From Stutzerimonas stutzeri (GTDB lineage Bacteria > Pseudomonadota > Gammaproteobacteria > Pseudomonadales > Pseudomonadaceae), in the NCBI GenBank assembly GCA_002387205.1, contig DGLA01000010.1:570220-634219 (forward strand): DNA of 64,000 nt, given 5' to 3'. This document shows, one piece after another, positions 24,620 through 35,409 of this stretch. Made by a program: the position numbers and the translations under genes. The first letter of the stretch is position 1, and every line of letters starts with the position of its first letter. Under the pieces are notes generated by a model that was given only the letters and a program-made list of their open reading frames with translations, was not told where the DNA came from and did no database searches.

Positions 24620-25552
24620 ATGAATCTCCCCGACCTTACCGACCTGCTCGCGAACCTGTCGCACCCACACGTGCGGGATCTTGCCTGGACACTCTTGTCG
24701 CCGCCTCTTTTGAGTGACGCACCTGCGCCACAACGTCACCCGCTGACAGCCAGCCGCTGGGGGGCGCGACCAGACGAACTCGCCGCCTGGCTTCGCCTGC
24801 TCGATGTGCAACCGGCGATACTCGAAGCCTGGCTTGCACAGCGCAGCATTAGGCGGCTTGGCCTGTATTACGAACGCCTTTGGCAGTTCGCCTTGGGCCA
24901 GGCCCCGGATATTGACCTGCTCGTGGCCAACCTGCCCGTTCGCCAAGGCGGCCAGACGCTGGGCGAACTCGACCTGCTGCTGCGGGATGAAGAAGGTGTC
25001 CACCATCTTGAAATGGCCGTCAAGTTCTACCTCGGGCTGGGCGATGACAGCTCAGCGCACGACCGCTGGCTCGGCCCCGGCAGCCATGACCGGCTTGACA
25101 TCAAGCTCCAGCGACTCTGCGAGCATCAACTCGCGCTGCCATCAACGCCAGCGGCACAGGAACTGCTGAGCGAACTGACCTGCTGCGAGATAACCAGTGC
25201 GCTCTGGCTCGGCGGCTACCTGTTCCAGCCGATGCCGCACGGCTGCGAGCCACCTGCGGGCGCCAATCCGCGGCATTTTGGCGGCTACTGGCTACGCCAT
25301 CACGACTGGCCTGGGCCGCCCGGTCACGACCAGTACCGGCACTGGCAGCCCTTGCCTCGCCCCGCCTGGCTGGCACCGGCACGCTTGCGGCACGAAGCGA
25401 TCTGGTCTGGCGCCGAGTTCGACAAATGGCTGGACGAAGTAGCAGGCCAGCGTCAAGCGAAACTGCTGGTTCGCCTCGAGCCCGACGCCGATGGCAACTG
25501 GCTGGAGCAGGAACGCCTGTTTCTGGTGCCAGATGGCTGGCCGAGCCTGTGA
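24620..25552 (+). CDS. DUF1853 family protein
   Basis: 310-residue soluble protein of unknown function. The opening 'HPHVRDLAWTLLSPPLL' and the central 'GELDLLLRDEEGVHHLEMAVKFYLG' are typical; the latter (D ... E-x-A-V-K) resembles a PD-(D/E)xK nuclease core, as has been suggested for this family. The frame could also start at 24569 (327 aa). I prefer 24620 by similarity to related starts, though its ribosome site is poor. It diverges from nadK across a 210-bp gap. Confidence 0.75.
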   Translation: MNLPDLTDLLANLSHPHVRDLAWTLLSPPLLSDAPAPQRHPLTASRWGARPDELAAWLRLLDVQPAILEAWLAQRSIRRLGLYYERLWQFALGQAPDIDLLVANLPVRQGGQTLGELDLLLRDEEGVHHLEMAVKFYLGLGDDSSAHDRWLGPGSHDRLDIKLQRLCEHQLALPSTPAAQELLSELTCCEITSALWLGGYLFQPMPHGCEPPAGANPRHFGGYWLRHHDWPGPPGHDQYRHWQPLPRPAWLAPARLRHEAIWSGAEFDKWLDEVAGQRQAKLLVRLEPDADGNWLEQERLFLVPDGWPSL

Positions 25553-25647
25553 TCGAGCTGAGCCTGCCCTCGTGAAAATGTCATGTGCCTCCCGCACACT
25601 GGGCTGCAGCATTGCTGACCGAATTCTGCAGCCAAGGGTAACCCTCG

Positions 25648-26871
25648 ATGGTCTCTGATAATGCTCATCCAAGCGGCTCGGACGGGTCGAGTATCAAGTC
25701 GATTTTCCTGGTCTTTCTGCGCCTGGGGCTGACCTCTTTTGGCGGGCCGGTGGCTCACCTAGGCTACTTTCGGGAAGAGTTCGTGCATCGTCGGCGCTGG
25801 CTTGACGAGCAAGGATATGCGGATCTGGTAGCCCTCTGTCAGTTTCTACCGGGCCCGGCGAGCAGCCAGGTCGGAATCGCCATTGGTTTGCTCCGCGGCG
25901 GCTACCGGGGATCGCTGGCCGCCTGGAGCGGCTTTACCCTGCCTTCCGCCATTGCCCTGGTGTTGTTCGCACTAGGCATCAATCACTGGGGCGACGGTCT
26001 GCCGGACGGCATTCTCCGGGGCCTGAAGATCGTCGCAGTTGCCGTGGTGGCGCAAGCCGTCTGGGGCATGGCGCGCAACCTCTGCACTGACAGCACGAGG
26101 ATCAGCATCATGCTGCTGGCTGCCTGCGTGGTGCTGCTTTTTTCAACCAGCTGGACCCAAGTGCTCGTCATCGCAGCTGGAGGGCTGGCTGGCCTACTGC
26201 TGTTTCGCATGGATGACGCGTCAAGGCTTGCACCGTTTCCGGCGCGTGCAGGGCGCGTGACGGGCGTGCTGTCACTGATTCTGTTCCTTGCATTGCTGGT
26301 TATGCTGCCTGTGCTGGCCGCGACCTTTTCCAGCCAGGGGCTGGCGCTGCTCGACAGCTTCTATCGAGCAGGCGCTCTGGTGTTCGGCGGCGGTCATGTG
26401 GTGCTGCCGCTGCTGCAGGCGGAGGTGGTCCCGAACGGCTGGGTCAGCAACGACACCTTTCTGGCCGGCTACGGTGCCGCACAGGCCGTTCCCGGCCCGC
26501 TGTTCACGTTTTCCGCTTTTCTTGGCGCCTCGATCAGCGAGGGTAACGGCGGCCTGTTCAACGCTGCCACCTGCCTGATCGGCGTCTTCCTTCCGTCATT
26601 TCTGCTGGTTTTCGCCGCCATGCCGTTCTGGAATGAGCTGCGGGCCAACCGGCGGATGCAGGCAGCGCTGGGCGGTGTCAATGCGGCAGTGGTCGGCCTG
26701 TTGCTGGCAGCCTTGTACGATCCTGTCTGGACCAGCGCCGTCTCAAGCCCGACCGATTTCGCATTGGCGCTGATCGCCCTCGCAGCGCTGATGGTGTGGA
26801 AACTGCCGCCCTGGCTGGTGGTGTTGGCCGGTGGTATCGCCGGTTGGTTGATTGCCGACCTGCTAGGGTGA
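25648..26871 (+). CDS. chrA: Chromate transporter, long-chain ChrA
   Basis: 407-residue inner-membrane protein of the CHR family, exporting chromate. It has two homologous halves: 'FLRLGLTSFGGPVAHLGYFREEFV' with 'FLPGPASSQVGIAIG' in the first, and 'FYRAGALVFGGGHVVLPLL' with 'AAQAVPGPLFTFSAFLG' in the second. About ten membrane segments. No chrB regulator is adjacent. It converges with the deaminase-like gene. Chromate is inferred from the family and has not been shown for every member. Confidence 0.9.
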   Translation: MVSDNAHPSGSDGSSIKSIFLVFLRLGLTSFGGPVAHLGYFREEFVHRRRWLDEQGYADLVALCQFLPGPASSQVGIAIGLLRGGYRGSLAAWSGFTLPSAIALVLFALGINHWGDGLPDGILRGLKIVAVAVVAQAVWGMARNLCTDSTRISIMLLAACVVLLFSTSWTQVLVIAAGGLAGLLLFRMDDASRLAPFPARAGRVTGVLSLILFLALLVMLPVLAATFSSQGLALLDSFYRAGALVFGGGHVVLPLLQAEVVPNGWVSNDTFLAGYGAAQAVPGPLFTFSAFLGASISEGNGGLFNAATCLIGVFLPSFLLVFAAMPFWNELRANRRMQAALGGVNAAVVGLLLAALYDPVWTSAVSSPTDFALALIALAALMVWKLPPWLVVLAGGIAGWLIADLLG

Positions 26872-26967
26872 TTCAGGATCAACTGCTGCGTTCGATGCGG
26901 CCTCCGGAGCGGCACGACGTAACGATCGACGACAGCAGCTTGTTCTTCGCGGATTCATAGCCGACGT

Positions 26968-27951
26968 TCAGCGCAGCAGCTCGTCCAGCTGCGCCTGGGC
27001 AGCTCTGCGGCCTTGCAACCCGCCCGTATGCACAAAGACGAGGCGCGTACCCGCCGGAAAATATCCATCCTGAACATGCCGGCGCAACGACATCATCGCT
27101 TTGGCTGTATACACAGGCTCCAGAGGCAAACCTGAGACGGCTTCGGTTTCCTGGAGAAAGCGCGCCAGGGCCTCATCGAAACGACCGAAGCCGCCACGGC
27201 TGGCATCAATCAGCTGATACCCGGAATCAGCTGTCTCGGCTTCTCGCAGCAGCCGCCTTACCTCCTCTGCAACGCCGTGCGAAGGCGGACCTGCCAGCGC
27301 TCCGTAGACCGTCTTTCCATCCTGCAGCGCTTCGCCGATAACCAACCCGGCCAGGGTAGTGCCCGTACCGGCAGCGAGCCACCAACCCTGGTAATCCTTC
27401 CAGCCGATAGCGGCCAGGCCAGTTTGCACATGCTGCACCAGCGGGGCGCAACCCAGCGCGCCGGCTAACCCGCCGCCACCTTCGGGCACGCTGTAGTAAC
27501 CGGGAAAACGTGCGCGCCACGGATCAAAGAAACCCGCGCAGTGGCGCTCACGATAGCCTCCATAGCCAAGCCAGTGCAGCTGCATGCCAAGGCGCTGCAA
27601 ATCCTCAACGGTTGCCGTCTGCTGCGGGTGCCCGCGCAACAGCCCAACGCTGGCCAGGCCGTAACGCCTGGCGGCCGCCGCCAGGGCATGAAGGTGATTG
27701 GAATGTGGCCCACCAAGACTGATGAGCCCAGACGCGCCGCAGGCCTGAGCGGCGACCAGATGATGATGGAGCTTGAACCATTTGTTACCCGACAGTTCAG
27801 GGTCGACCAGGTCCAGACGCAACACCGCTACTTGCACCTGGGCCTTTCGCAGCCAGGGCAGGTCCAGCGCGTGAAGCGGCGCTTTGGTGAGGTTGGGGGC
27901 AAAGGGCTCGATGACCTGAACCCTTCTAGCTACCGGTCCGCAACCGATCAT
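26968..27951 (-). CDS. PLP-dependent ACC deaminase / D-cysteine desulfhydrase family protein
   Basis: 327-residue fold-type II PLP enzyme. The Schiff-base Lys lies in 'ELSGNKWFKLHHHL' (SGNK), followed by 'GGPHSNHLHALAAAA' and the phosphate loop 'AAGTGTTLAGLV'. These fit the ACC deaminase/D-cysteine desulfhydrase group; the more common pseudomonad member is a D-cysteine desulfhydrase-like enzyme, so ACC as substrate is not assured. Its N-terminus overlaps the end of the upstream coiled-coil gene by 26 bp; a later start may be true. Confidence 0.82.
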   Translation of the reverse strand: MIGCGPVARRVQVIEPFAPNLTKAPLHALDLPWLRKAQVQVAVLRLDLVDPELSGNKWFKLHHHLVAAQACGASGLISLGGPHSNHLHALAAAARRYGLASVGLLRGHPQQTATVEDLQRLGMQLHWLGYGGYRERHCAGFFDPWRARFPGYYSVPEGGGGLAGALGCAPLVQHVQTGLAAIGWKDYQGWWLAAGTGTTLAGLVIGEALQDGKTVYGALAGPPSHGVAEEVRRLLREAETADSGYQLIDASRGGFGRFDEALARFLQETEAVSGLPLEPVYTAKAMMSLRRHVQDGYFPAGTRLVFVHTGGLQGRRAAQAQLDELLR

Positions 27952-29287
27952 GCGAGCGGTGCCTGGCGCAACGATTGGATTCGCCGATCACGAAACGAAC
28001 AGGCGAATCCACCTTGTCCAATGGCATGTTGCAGCGCTCACCGCTGGATAGCGTCGCGACGCAGGTCGGCTGCTGGTAATGCTGGACCCATTGACCGTAC
28101 TGCTCCTCCGAAACCGCGCACTTGGCAGCCGCATATGCAAGGGGGTTCTGCTGATAACGGGCCAGGTCCTGGAGCGGAATGGTCAGGTGGCCCGCGCCGG
28201 GGTGGTAGGCCATGAATACCACGCCAAGGCGCGAAAGCGATTCGAGTACGCGATCACCGCTATTTTCCGAGAGCACACCGCACTGCTTCTGCAGTGCCTC
28301 GATCTCTTCCTGCAGCTGCGCATCCAGCTCGTTACGGTAAGCCAGCTCAACGTCACGTATGGCCACCTGCTCCTTGTACTCGGCTACCGCAGCGGCAAGC
28401 TGCAGGTGCAGTTCACTGTTGAAGCGGTCCCGCGCCGCTTCGGCCTCGTCGCGGCTGTTTTGCTCAAGGGCACGCAACTGCCTGCTCATCTCTTCTCGGG
28501 CCTTCTGGAAGGCTTCAGTTTGTCTTTCGAGCTGAGCGCGAAGGTCGACTGCCAGTTGCTCCTGCTCGTGCAGCGCGCCCCGCAAGCGGTTGATTTCGGC
28601 CTGTAGCTTGGCCTGTTGCTGGCCGGTCAGTTCGCGCAGCTTGGCGACATCGGCTTCGCGCAACTGTTCGAGGCTGGCGATACGTAGACGTTGCTGTTTG
28701 ATCAGTTGTGCAGCCTTGAGTCGCTGCTCCCGCTCCAGCTGTTCGGAGCGACGCTCGGCGGCGTGCCTGGGCGCATCGGACGCGTACCAAGTCTCTTCGG
28801 CCACCATCTGCAATCGCTCGGCCGGCACGGCTTGCGGTGCTTCGTCCTCGACCAGCAGGCCCAGCTGATTGCGCTTTATGCGGTCACGCAGCATGACGAA
28901 GTGGTTATTGCCCTGCGTCAATTGCGGGTCCCACAGGTGCATTTGGTACCAGGACACCGGGCACTGGCTGCGGCAGGCCAGACGAATCGGTCCAGCTCCC
29001 AGATCCGGTCCACGGCCGGTGCGTTCGGCAAGGTTTCGCAGTGGAATGTTCCAGCCGCTGTCGGCCGAACCATCCTCGTTGAAGTCAAGGTAGAAGAACA
29101 CTGCGGCGCGGATCTGCAGCCGGGCGTTGACCAGTACGTAGGCGACGCGCATCTGCTGGTCAGCGAACTCGGGCATGTTCACCACGCCATCAAGCATGGC
29201 CTCGAATTCTGGATAGAGCATTTCCTTGCAGACGCCGCCATCATTGAAAAACAGAACGGCTTCGACCGTCTGCGGTTTGATCTGCAT
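27926..29287 (-). CDS. Coiled-coil protein of unknown function
   Basis: 453-residue protein. Residues 1-160 form a compact domain that includes 'VEAVLFFNDGGVCKEMLYPEFEAML' (split by position) and an Asp-rich 'LDFNEDGSADSGW' resembling a calcium-loop sequence. Residues 185-345 are a long coiled coil rich in Gln, Glu and Arg. The C-terminal 100 residues are globular with 'CVATLSSGERCNMPL' and 'RCARH', perhaps a metal site. The start at 29287 follows AGGAAG. No signal peptide. I do not know its role; the gene lies just upstream of, and overlaps, the PLP enzyme. Confidence 0.75.
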   Translation of the reverse strand: MQIKPQTVEAVLFFNDGGVCKEMLYPEFEAMLDGVVNMPEFADQQMRVAYVLVNARLQIRAAVFFYLDFNEDGSADSGWNIPLRNLAERTGRGPDLGAGPIRLACRSQCPVSWYQMHLWDPQLTQGNNHFVMLRDRIKRNQLGLLVEDEAPQAVPAERLQMVAEETWYASDAPRHAAERRSEQLEREQRLKAAQLIKQQRLRIASLEQLREADVAKLRELTGQQQAKLQAEINRLRGALHEQEQLAVDLRAQLERQTEAFQKAREEMSRQLRALEQNSRDEAEAARDRFNSELHLQLAAAVAEYKEQVAIRDVELAYRNELDAQLQEEIEALQKQCGVLSENSGDRVLESLSRLGVVFMAYHPGAGHLTIPLQDLARYQQNPLAYAAAKCAVSEEQYGQWVQHYQQPTCVATLSSGERCNMPLDKVDSPVRFVIGESNRCARHRSHDRLRTGS

Positions 29288-29675
29288 GCTCGGCTTCCTC
29301 GACAGCTGAACGACCAGCGAATCATCCAGGTAGCCTCTGGATGGCGCCAGCCCATGGTTGGCGCGAGTGTATGGGAAAAAGCGAAACCCGCAATGTGACT
29401 GGGTTGGCAGCGACTTCGGCGCCAACTCTGGCCACTCAAACACAACCGGCAAACTGTGAACAGGTCGGATAACGACGGTCAGCTGTTCAAGGCGGCAGGC
29501 TGACGGCCTTCCCTGCACCGCTTCATGATCTCACCGACGGCTTGCGACTCGCTCAGCGGGACTTCAAGGTCTTCCATCAGTCCAGTTCGCCGAAGCAGCA
29601 TGGCTGCGCACTTGCCTGTCGACCCCCGATCTGTACCGCCTTGTCAGGGCCGTACGAGATCGAGGGTTGCCTGGA
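29288..29675. other. Gap without a supported gene
   Basis: Between the coiled-coil gene (start) and fadH (stop), both leftward. Open frames exist but none has a ribosome site or recognisable product. It presumably holds the promoter of the coiled-coil gene and the end of the fadH transcript; no clear terminator hairpin was found. Confidence 0.5.
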
Positions 29676-31715
<2,040 letters not shown>

Positions 31716-31922
31716 TCAATCAGGCGGCACCGCTTGGTGCCAGACAAGCTACGGATATCGTCACGGCTCTGCGGCCGCGATCAAGTGGGCATGACGATAA
31801 ACAGCCCGGGCCAGCCTCTCAATGACCGTAAATTACAAGTAACTGACTCTATCGCGCAAAACGCTTGGCAAGGATCGAGCACACGCATACTCTTTTGCGC
31901 ACCGACATTCAGCGTTCCGCCC

Positions 31923-32933
31923 ATGCGCACATTCAGCAGGCTGTTCGGCAGTGCCCTGCTCGCCGGCGCGGCATTGACCCTCTATCTCGACTGGACTCAG
32001 GATCGTCACAGTGGCCCGTTGCTGTCCGATCTGCGAACACTTCCGATCGAGACCCAGGGCCAATTGGGAAGCGCAGGCAACCTGCTCGGGATCGAGACCC
32101 GGCTCATGCCTGCCGATTACCAGAGCCCCGAGCGTCTGCGACTGAAATTTGCCACCTATCTGGACCAGGCGCGTGACGCCGGCTTGCTGAACCCTTACAC
32201 CATTGTCGTGTTGCCCGAGCATGTCGGCACGGGCCTGTTCGCCGTGGGCGAGAAACCTGAAGTCCAGCAGGCCCGTACCCTGCGTGACGCCATGCAGTGG
32301 ACTGCGCTGAGCAACCCGTGGGAATACCTGCATGCGCTGTTCGATAACGAGGGGGATGATCGGCGCACCGAAGCGGTGCTGAAAATCAAGGCGCAGCAGA
32401 TGGCCGACGACTATCAGCGGATCTTTGGAGAGCTGGCGAAAACATACGGCGTGACACTGGTGGCCGGCTCGATCGTTCTGCCAGAACCCTATCTGGACGA
32501 TGGCCGACTGCGTAGCGGTACGGGACCACTCCGACAGGTCAGCCTGAGCTTTACGACGGACGGCAGCGCCTTGGGGCCATTGCAATACAAACACGCGCTG
32601 AGCCGCTACGAACAACGCTACAGCGAGGCGCCGGAACAAGGGGAGGAGTCGGTTCTGCACACTCCGGCAGGCCGACTGGCCGTACTGATTGGCTGCGATG
32701 CCTATATTCGACAGCCATCAGCCAGAGCCGAACTGCTGGCTGTGCCAGGGGCACGCGACGAGCCGGAAGAAAGCTGCGGTGCGAAGCAGTCGATCGAAGG
32801 ATTCGTGGCCCGCATGGATGTACGCACCCTCGGGCTACCCTGGAATCTCGTCGGCTCGCCGCGCCGCCCTACTCGGCACCTGCACGGTGAGCCGGTGCGA
32901 TTGCACAATATCTGGCTGCCGGAGCAACCATGA
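31923..32933 (+). CDS. Carbon-nitrogen hydrolase (nitrilase) family protein, probably membrane-anchored
   Basis: 336-residue protein. An N-terminal segment (LFGSALLAGAALTLYLDW, about residues 6-23) looks like a membrane anchor. The nitrilase triad is traceable: Glu in 'VVLPEHVG', Lys in 'LQYKHAL', Cys in 'VLIGCDAYI'. Substrate unknown. The frame is open upstream to 31392 but that part overlaps fadH and is not coding. Its stop overlaps the AraC gene start (ATGA), so they form an operon; the pair also follows fadH in PAO1 (PA3093-PA3094, from memory). Confidence 0.72.
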   Translation: MRTFSRLFGSALLAGAALTLYLDWTQDRHSGPLLSDLRTLPIETQGQLGSAGNLLGIETRLMPADYQSPERLRLKFATYLDQARDAGLLNPYTIVVLPEHVGTGLFAVGEKPEVQQARTLRDAMQWTALSNPWEYLHALFDNEGDDRRTEAVLKIKAQQMADDYQRIFGELAKTYGVTLVAGSIVLPEPYLDDGRLRSGTGPLRQVSLSFTTDGSALGPLQYKHALSRYEQRYSEAPEQGEESVLHTPAGRLAVLIGCDAYIRQPSARAELLAVPGARDEPEESCGAKQSIEGFVARMDVRTLGLPWNLVGSPRRPTRHLHGEPVRLHNIWLPEQP

Positions 32934-33967
32934 ATCGGCAGCGGGTCCGGCTCGGCGATCTTTCGGTTGGCTTCGTCCACAGCCTCAGCAGTGCCCTACA
33001 GGAAAAGCAGATCGACCCGCAGCCATTACTGGATGCCTATGGGCTCGACCAGGCACGTCTATCGGAGCCGCGAGCGCGGCTGTCGATCCCCCGCTACATG
33101 CGGCTGGGCCATGCCGCGATGCAGCTTGCCAGCGACCCGGCCCTTGGTCTCGAGATGGGCCGGCTACGCAAGGCTGGCCATCTCGGGCTGGTGGGCGTGA
33201 CCTCGGCGCAGGCACCAACCCTTCGCGAAGCTGCACGTACCCTGATTCGCTACGAGCCCCTGTATGCGACAAATTACCGGGGCGCGTCGGAATTTCACGA
33301 GGATCCATCAGGCGCCTGGCTCAGGTTCTATTCCATCAGCCCCTACAACAGCTACAACCGGTTCGTCGTCGACACAGTGCTGGCTAGCTGGGTCACGCAA
33401 CTTGGTGCAATTGCCGGACAGCCGGTAACACCGGTTGCGGTGCATATCGAATTCGAATCTCCCGACTATGCCGCCCGCTACGAAACGCTTTTTGCGAAGA
33501 CTGTCGAGTTCGGCGCCGAGCATAATCAACTGCGCCTGGATCAGGCGACGCTGGCGCGCCGCAATCCAGAGCACTGCCCAGGCACCTGGAGGCAGCTGCT
33601 GGAACTCTGCGACGCGGAACTGGAAATGCGCACCCACACACGCACACTTCGCGAGCGCGTGGCCCAACTGCTAGGGCCGATGCTGAAGGGTCAGGAGCCT
33701 GATCTGCAGCAGATCGCGGGACGACTGCAATTGCCGCCATGGACCCTGCGTCGGAAACTGGAAGAAGAAGGCACCAGCTATCGCGCCATCCTCAACGACA
33801 CCCGCCGCGACCTTGCCATGGCCTATATCCGAGATACCGAATCGGCGTTCGGAGAGATTGCCTGGCTGCTCGGGTTTTCTTCCGCGGAAGCCTTTCAGCG
33901 CGCATTCAAGCGCTGGAGCGGACAGACGCCGGGGGACTACCGGCGCGAACAGCGGCGGGCCGAGTGA
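32930..33967 (+). CDS. AraC-family transcriptional regulator
   Basis: 345-residue DNA-binding regulator. The N-terminal 200 residues fit the arabinose-binding-like domain of the OruR/ArgR group ('LSIPRYMRLGHAAMQL', 'LREAARTLIRYEP'). The C-terminal 100 have two helix-turn-helix units, the second ending 'FGEIAWLLGFSSAEAFQRAFKRWSG' (residues given across the AraC signature). Translation is coupled to the nitrilase-like gene by a 4-bp overlap. It may control this operon or fadH; its inducer is unknown. Confidence 0.88.
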   Translation: MNRQRVRLGDLSVGFVHSLSSALQEKQIDPQPLLDAYGLDQARLSEPRARLSIPRYMRLGHAAMQLASDPALGLEMGRLRKAGHLGLVGVTSAQAPTLREAARTLIRYEPLYATNYRGASEFHEDPSGAWLRFYSISPYNSYNRFVVDTVLASWVTQLGAIAGQPVTPVAVHIEFESPDYAARYETLFAKTVEFGAEHNQLRLDQATLARRNPEHCPGTWRQLLELCDAELEMRTHTRTLRERVAQLLGPMLKGQEPDLQQIAGRLQLPPWTLRRKLEEEGTSYRAILNDTRRDLAMAYIRDTESAFGEIAWLLGFSSAEAFQRAFKRWSGQTPGDYRREQRRAE

Positions 33968-34054
33968 TCAGAGTTCGAAGGCATCGTCAGCCGGCTCTGG
34001 ACCGTCCTGCTCTGATGCGTGCCACTCGAGAATTTCGTCTTGATAGTCGTCCAT
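33968..34054 (-). CDS. Possible 28-residue acidic small protein
   Basis: A short frame reading MDDYQDEILEWHASEQDGPE and ending ADDAFEL. It has an ATG 3-4 bp after a strong AAGGGGTGG ribosome site and 10 Asp/Glu in 28 residues. It lies 160 bp beyond the DUF2474 gene at the end of the cio operon, and its stop abuts the stop of the AraC gene on the other strand. Soluble, no membrane segment. The composition and ribosome site make it more than chance, but I know no family. Confidence 0.45.
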   Translation of the reverse strand: MDDYQDEILEWHASEQDGPEPADDAFEL

Positions 34055-34217
34055 AAAGCCACCCCTTGTCGTGTCTGCCTGATTCTGCCTATCAAAGTCC
34101 ATGCCAGCGAAACTAGCAGGCCTGTATGACCGAAACGTGACCTGCTTCGCACTGAATGACTAACAAATAGCCCAGGCGCTCAACCAGCACAACGCGCCAC
34201 ATCGCCGCATGCCCGGC

Positions 34218-34376
34218 TCAAGGTACGGTAAGACCCGCTGCAGTCATCGCCTGTCGCAACAGCCAGGCAACGATTCCAAGGGCAAGCACACTTGCCGACC
34301 AGATCAGGACCAGCCAGGTCATGCGCTTCCACAGGGGTGCCGGCCTGGATGCACCGCTTTCGTGCTTGTGCTGCAT
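34218..34376 (-). CDS. DUF2474 small membrane protein of the cio oxidase operon
   Basis: 52-residue protein: a polar N-terminus (MQHKHESGASRPAPLWKRM), one membrane helix (WLVLIWSASVLALGIVAWLL) and a short polar tail. This layout, W-x-R-M-x-W-L ... IW-x-x-SV ... LR-x-A-M, fits the DUF2474 proteins commonly found after cioAB/cydAB. It starts 23 bp after the cioB stop and is probably an accessory subunit comparable in size to CydX. Confidence 0.72.
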   Translation of the reverse strand: MQHKHESGASRPAPLWKRMTWLVLIWSASVLALGIVAWLLRQAMTAAGLTVP

Positions 34377-34399
34377 ATATCGCTCCGTGGCGGACCGTC

Positions 34400-35407
34400 T
34401 TAGTGGTAACCGTCGTCAGCGCTGACTTTCCCGCGGAACACGTAATAGCTCCAGGCGGTATACATGAGGATCAGCGGAATGATGAGAAGCGCACCCACTA
34501 GCGTGAACCCCTGGCTCTGAGGCGGTGCTGCGGCTTCCCAGATGCTGACCGACGGAGGAATGATATTTGGCCACAAGCTGATGCCAAGTCCGCTGTAGCC
34601 CAGGAAGATCAGCGCCAGGGTGAACAGGAACGGCGAATAATGAGCGTAACGCTTGATCGAGCGAAGCAAACCGACCGTGCAGACCAACACCAGAATCGGC
34701 ACCGGGAGGAACAGGATCAGGTTCGGCAGGCTGAACCAGCGCTCGGCGATGTCCGGATGCGTCAGCGGGGTCCAGATGCTGACGATGCCAGTCACCGCCA
34801 GTACCGCCCAGACCAGCGGGATACCGATGTCATGCATGCGCTTTTGCAGCTCTCCCGAAGTCTTCATGATCAGCCAGGTGCAACCAAGCAAGCCGTAAGC
34901 CACGACCAGCGCCAGCCCACAGAAGACGGAAAACGGAGTCAGCCAGTCCAGCGGCCCACCCGCATAAGCGCGATCGACAACCGGAAAGCCATGAATGAAG
35001 GCGCCCAGGGCAACCCCTTGGAAAAACGTGGCCGCCAGCGACCCCCCGACAAATGCCTTGTCCCAGACGTGCTGGCGCGCGGCACTGGCCTTGAAGCGAA
35101 ACTCGAACGCCACGCCGCGGAAGATCAACCCCATCAGCATGAAGATGATCGGCAGATAGAGCGCCGAAAGCACAACCGAGTAGGCAAGCGGAAATGCAGC
35201 GAAAAGCCCTGCGCCACCCAATACCAACCAGGTTTCATTACCGTCCCAGATCGGCGCCACGGTATTCATCGCCACGTCGCGCTCGGACGTGTCGGCCAGG
35301 AATGGAAAAAGGATCCCGATCCCTAGGTCGAAGCCGTCCATCACGACGTACATCATGATTCCAAAGATGATGATGACGGCCCAGATAAGCGAAAGATCAA
35401 TGCCCAT
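34400..35407 (-). CDS. cioB: Cytochrome bd-type (cyanide-insensitive) quinol oxidase subunit II
   Basis: 335-residue inner-membrane subunit II of a bd-family terminal oxidase, with about nine helices. Family features: 'VVMDGFDLGIGILFPF' near the N-terminus, 'WDGNETWLVLGGAGLFAAFPLAY' (here split), and 'GVAFEFRFK'. It starts 2 bp after cioA. It supports subunit I in oxidising quinol and reducing oxygen to water. Confidence 0.95.
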   Translation of the reverse strand: MGIDLSLIWAVIIIFGIMMYVVMDGFDLGIGILFPFLADTSERDVAMNTVAPIWDGNETWLVLGGAGLFAAFPLAYSVVLSALYLPIIFMLMGLIFRGVAFEFRFKASAARQHVWDKAFVGGSLAATFFQGVALGAFIHGFPVVDRAYAGGPLDWLTPFSVFCGLALVVAYGLLGCTWLIMKTSGELQKRMHDIGIPLVWAVLAVTGIVSIWTPLTHPDIAERWFSLPNLILFLPVPILVLVCTVGLLRSIKRYAHYSPFLFTLALIFLGYSGLGISLWPNIIPPSVSIWEAAAPPQSQGFTLVGALLIIPLILMYTAWSYYVFRGKVSADDGYH

Positions 35408-35409
35408 AC

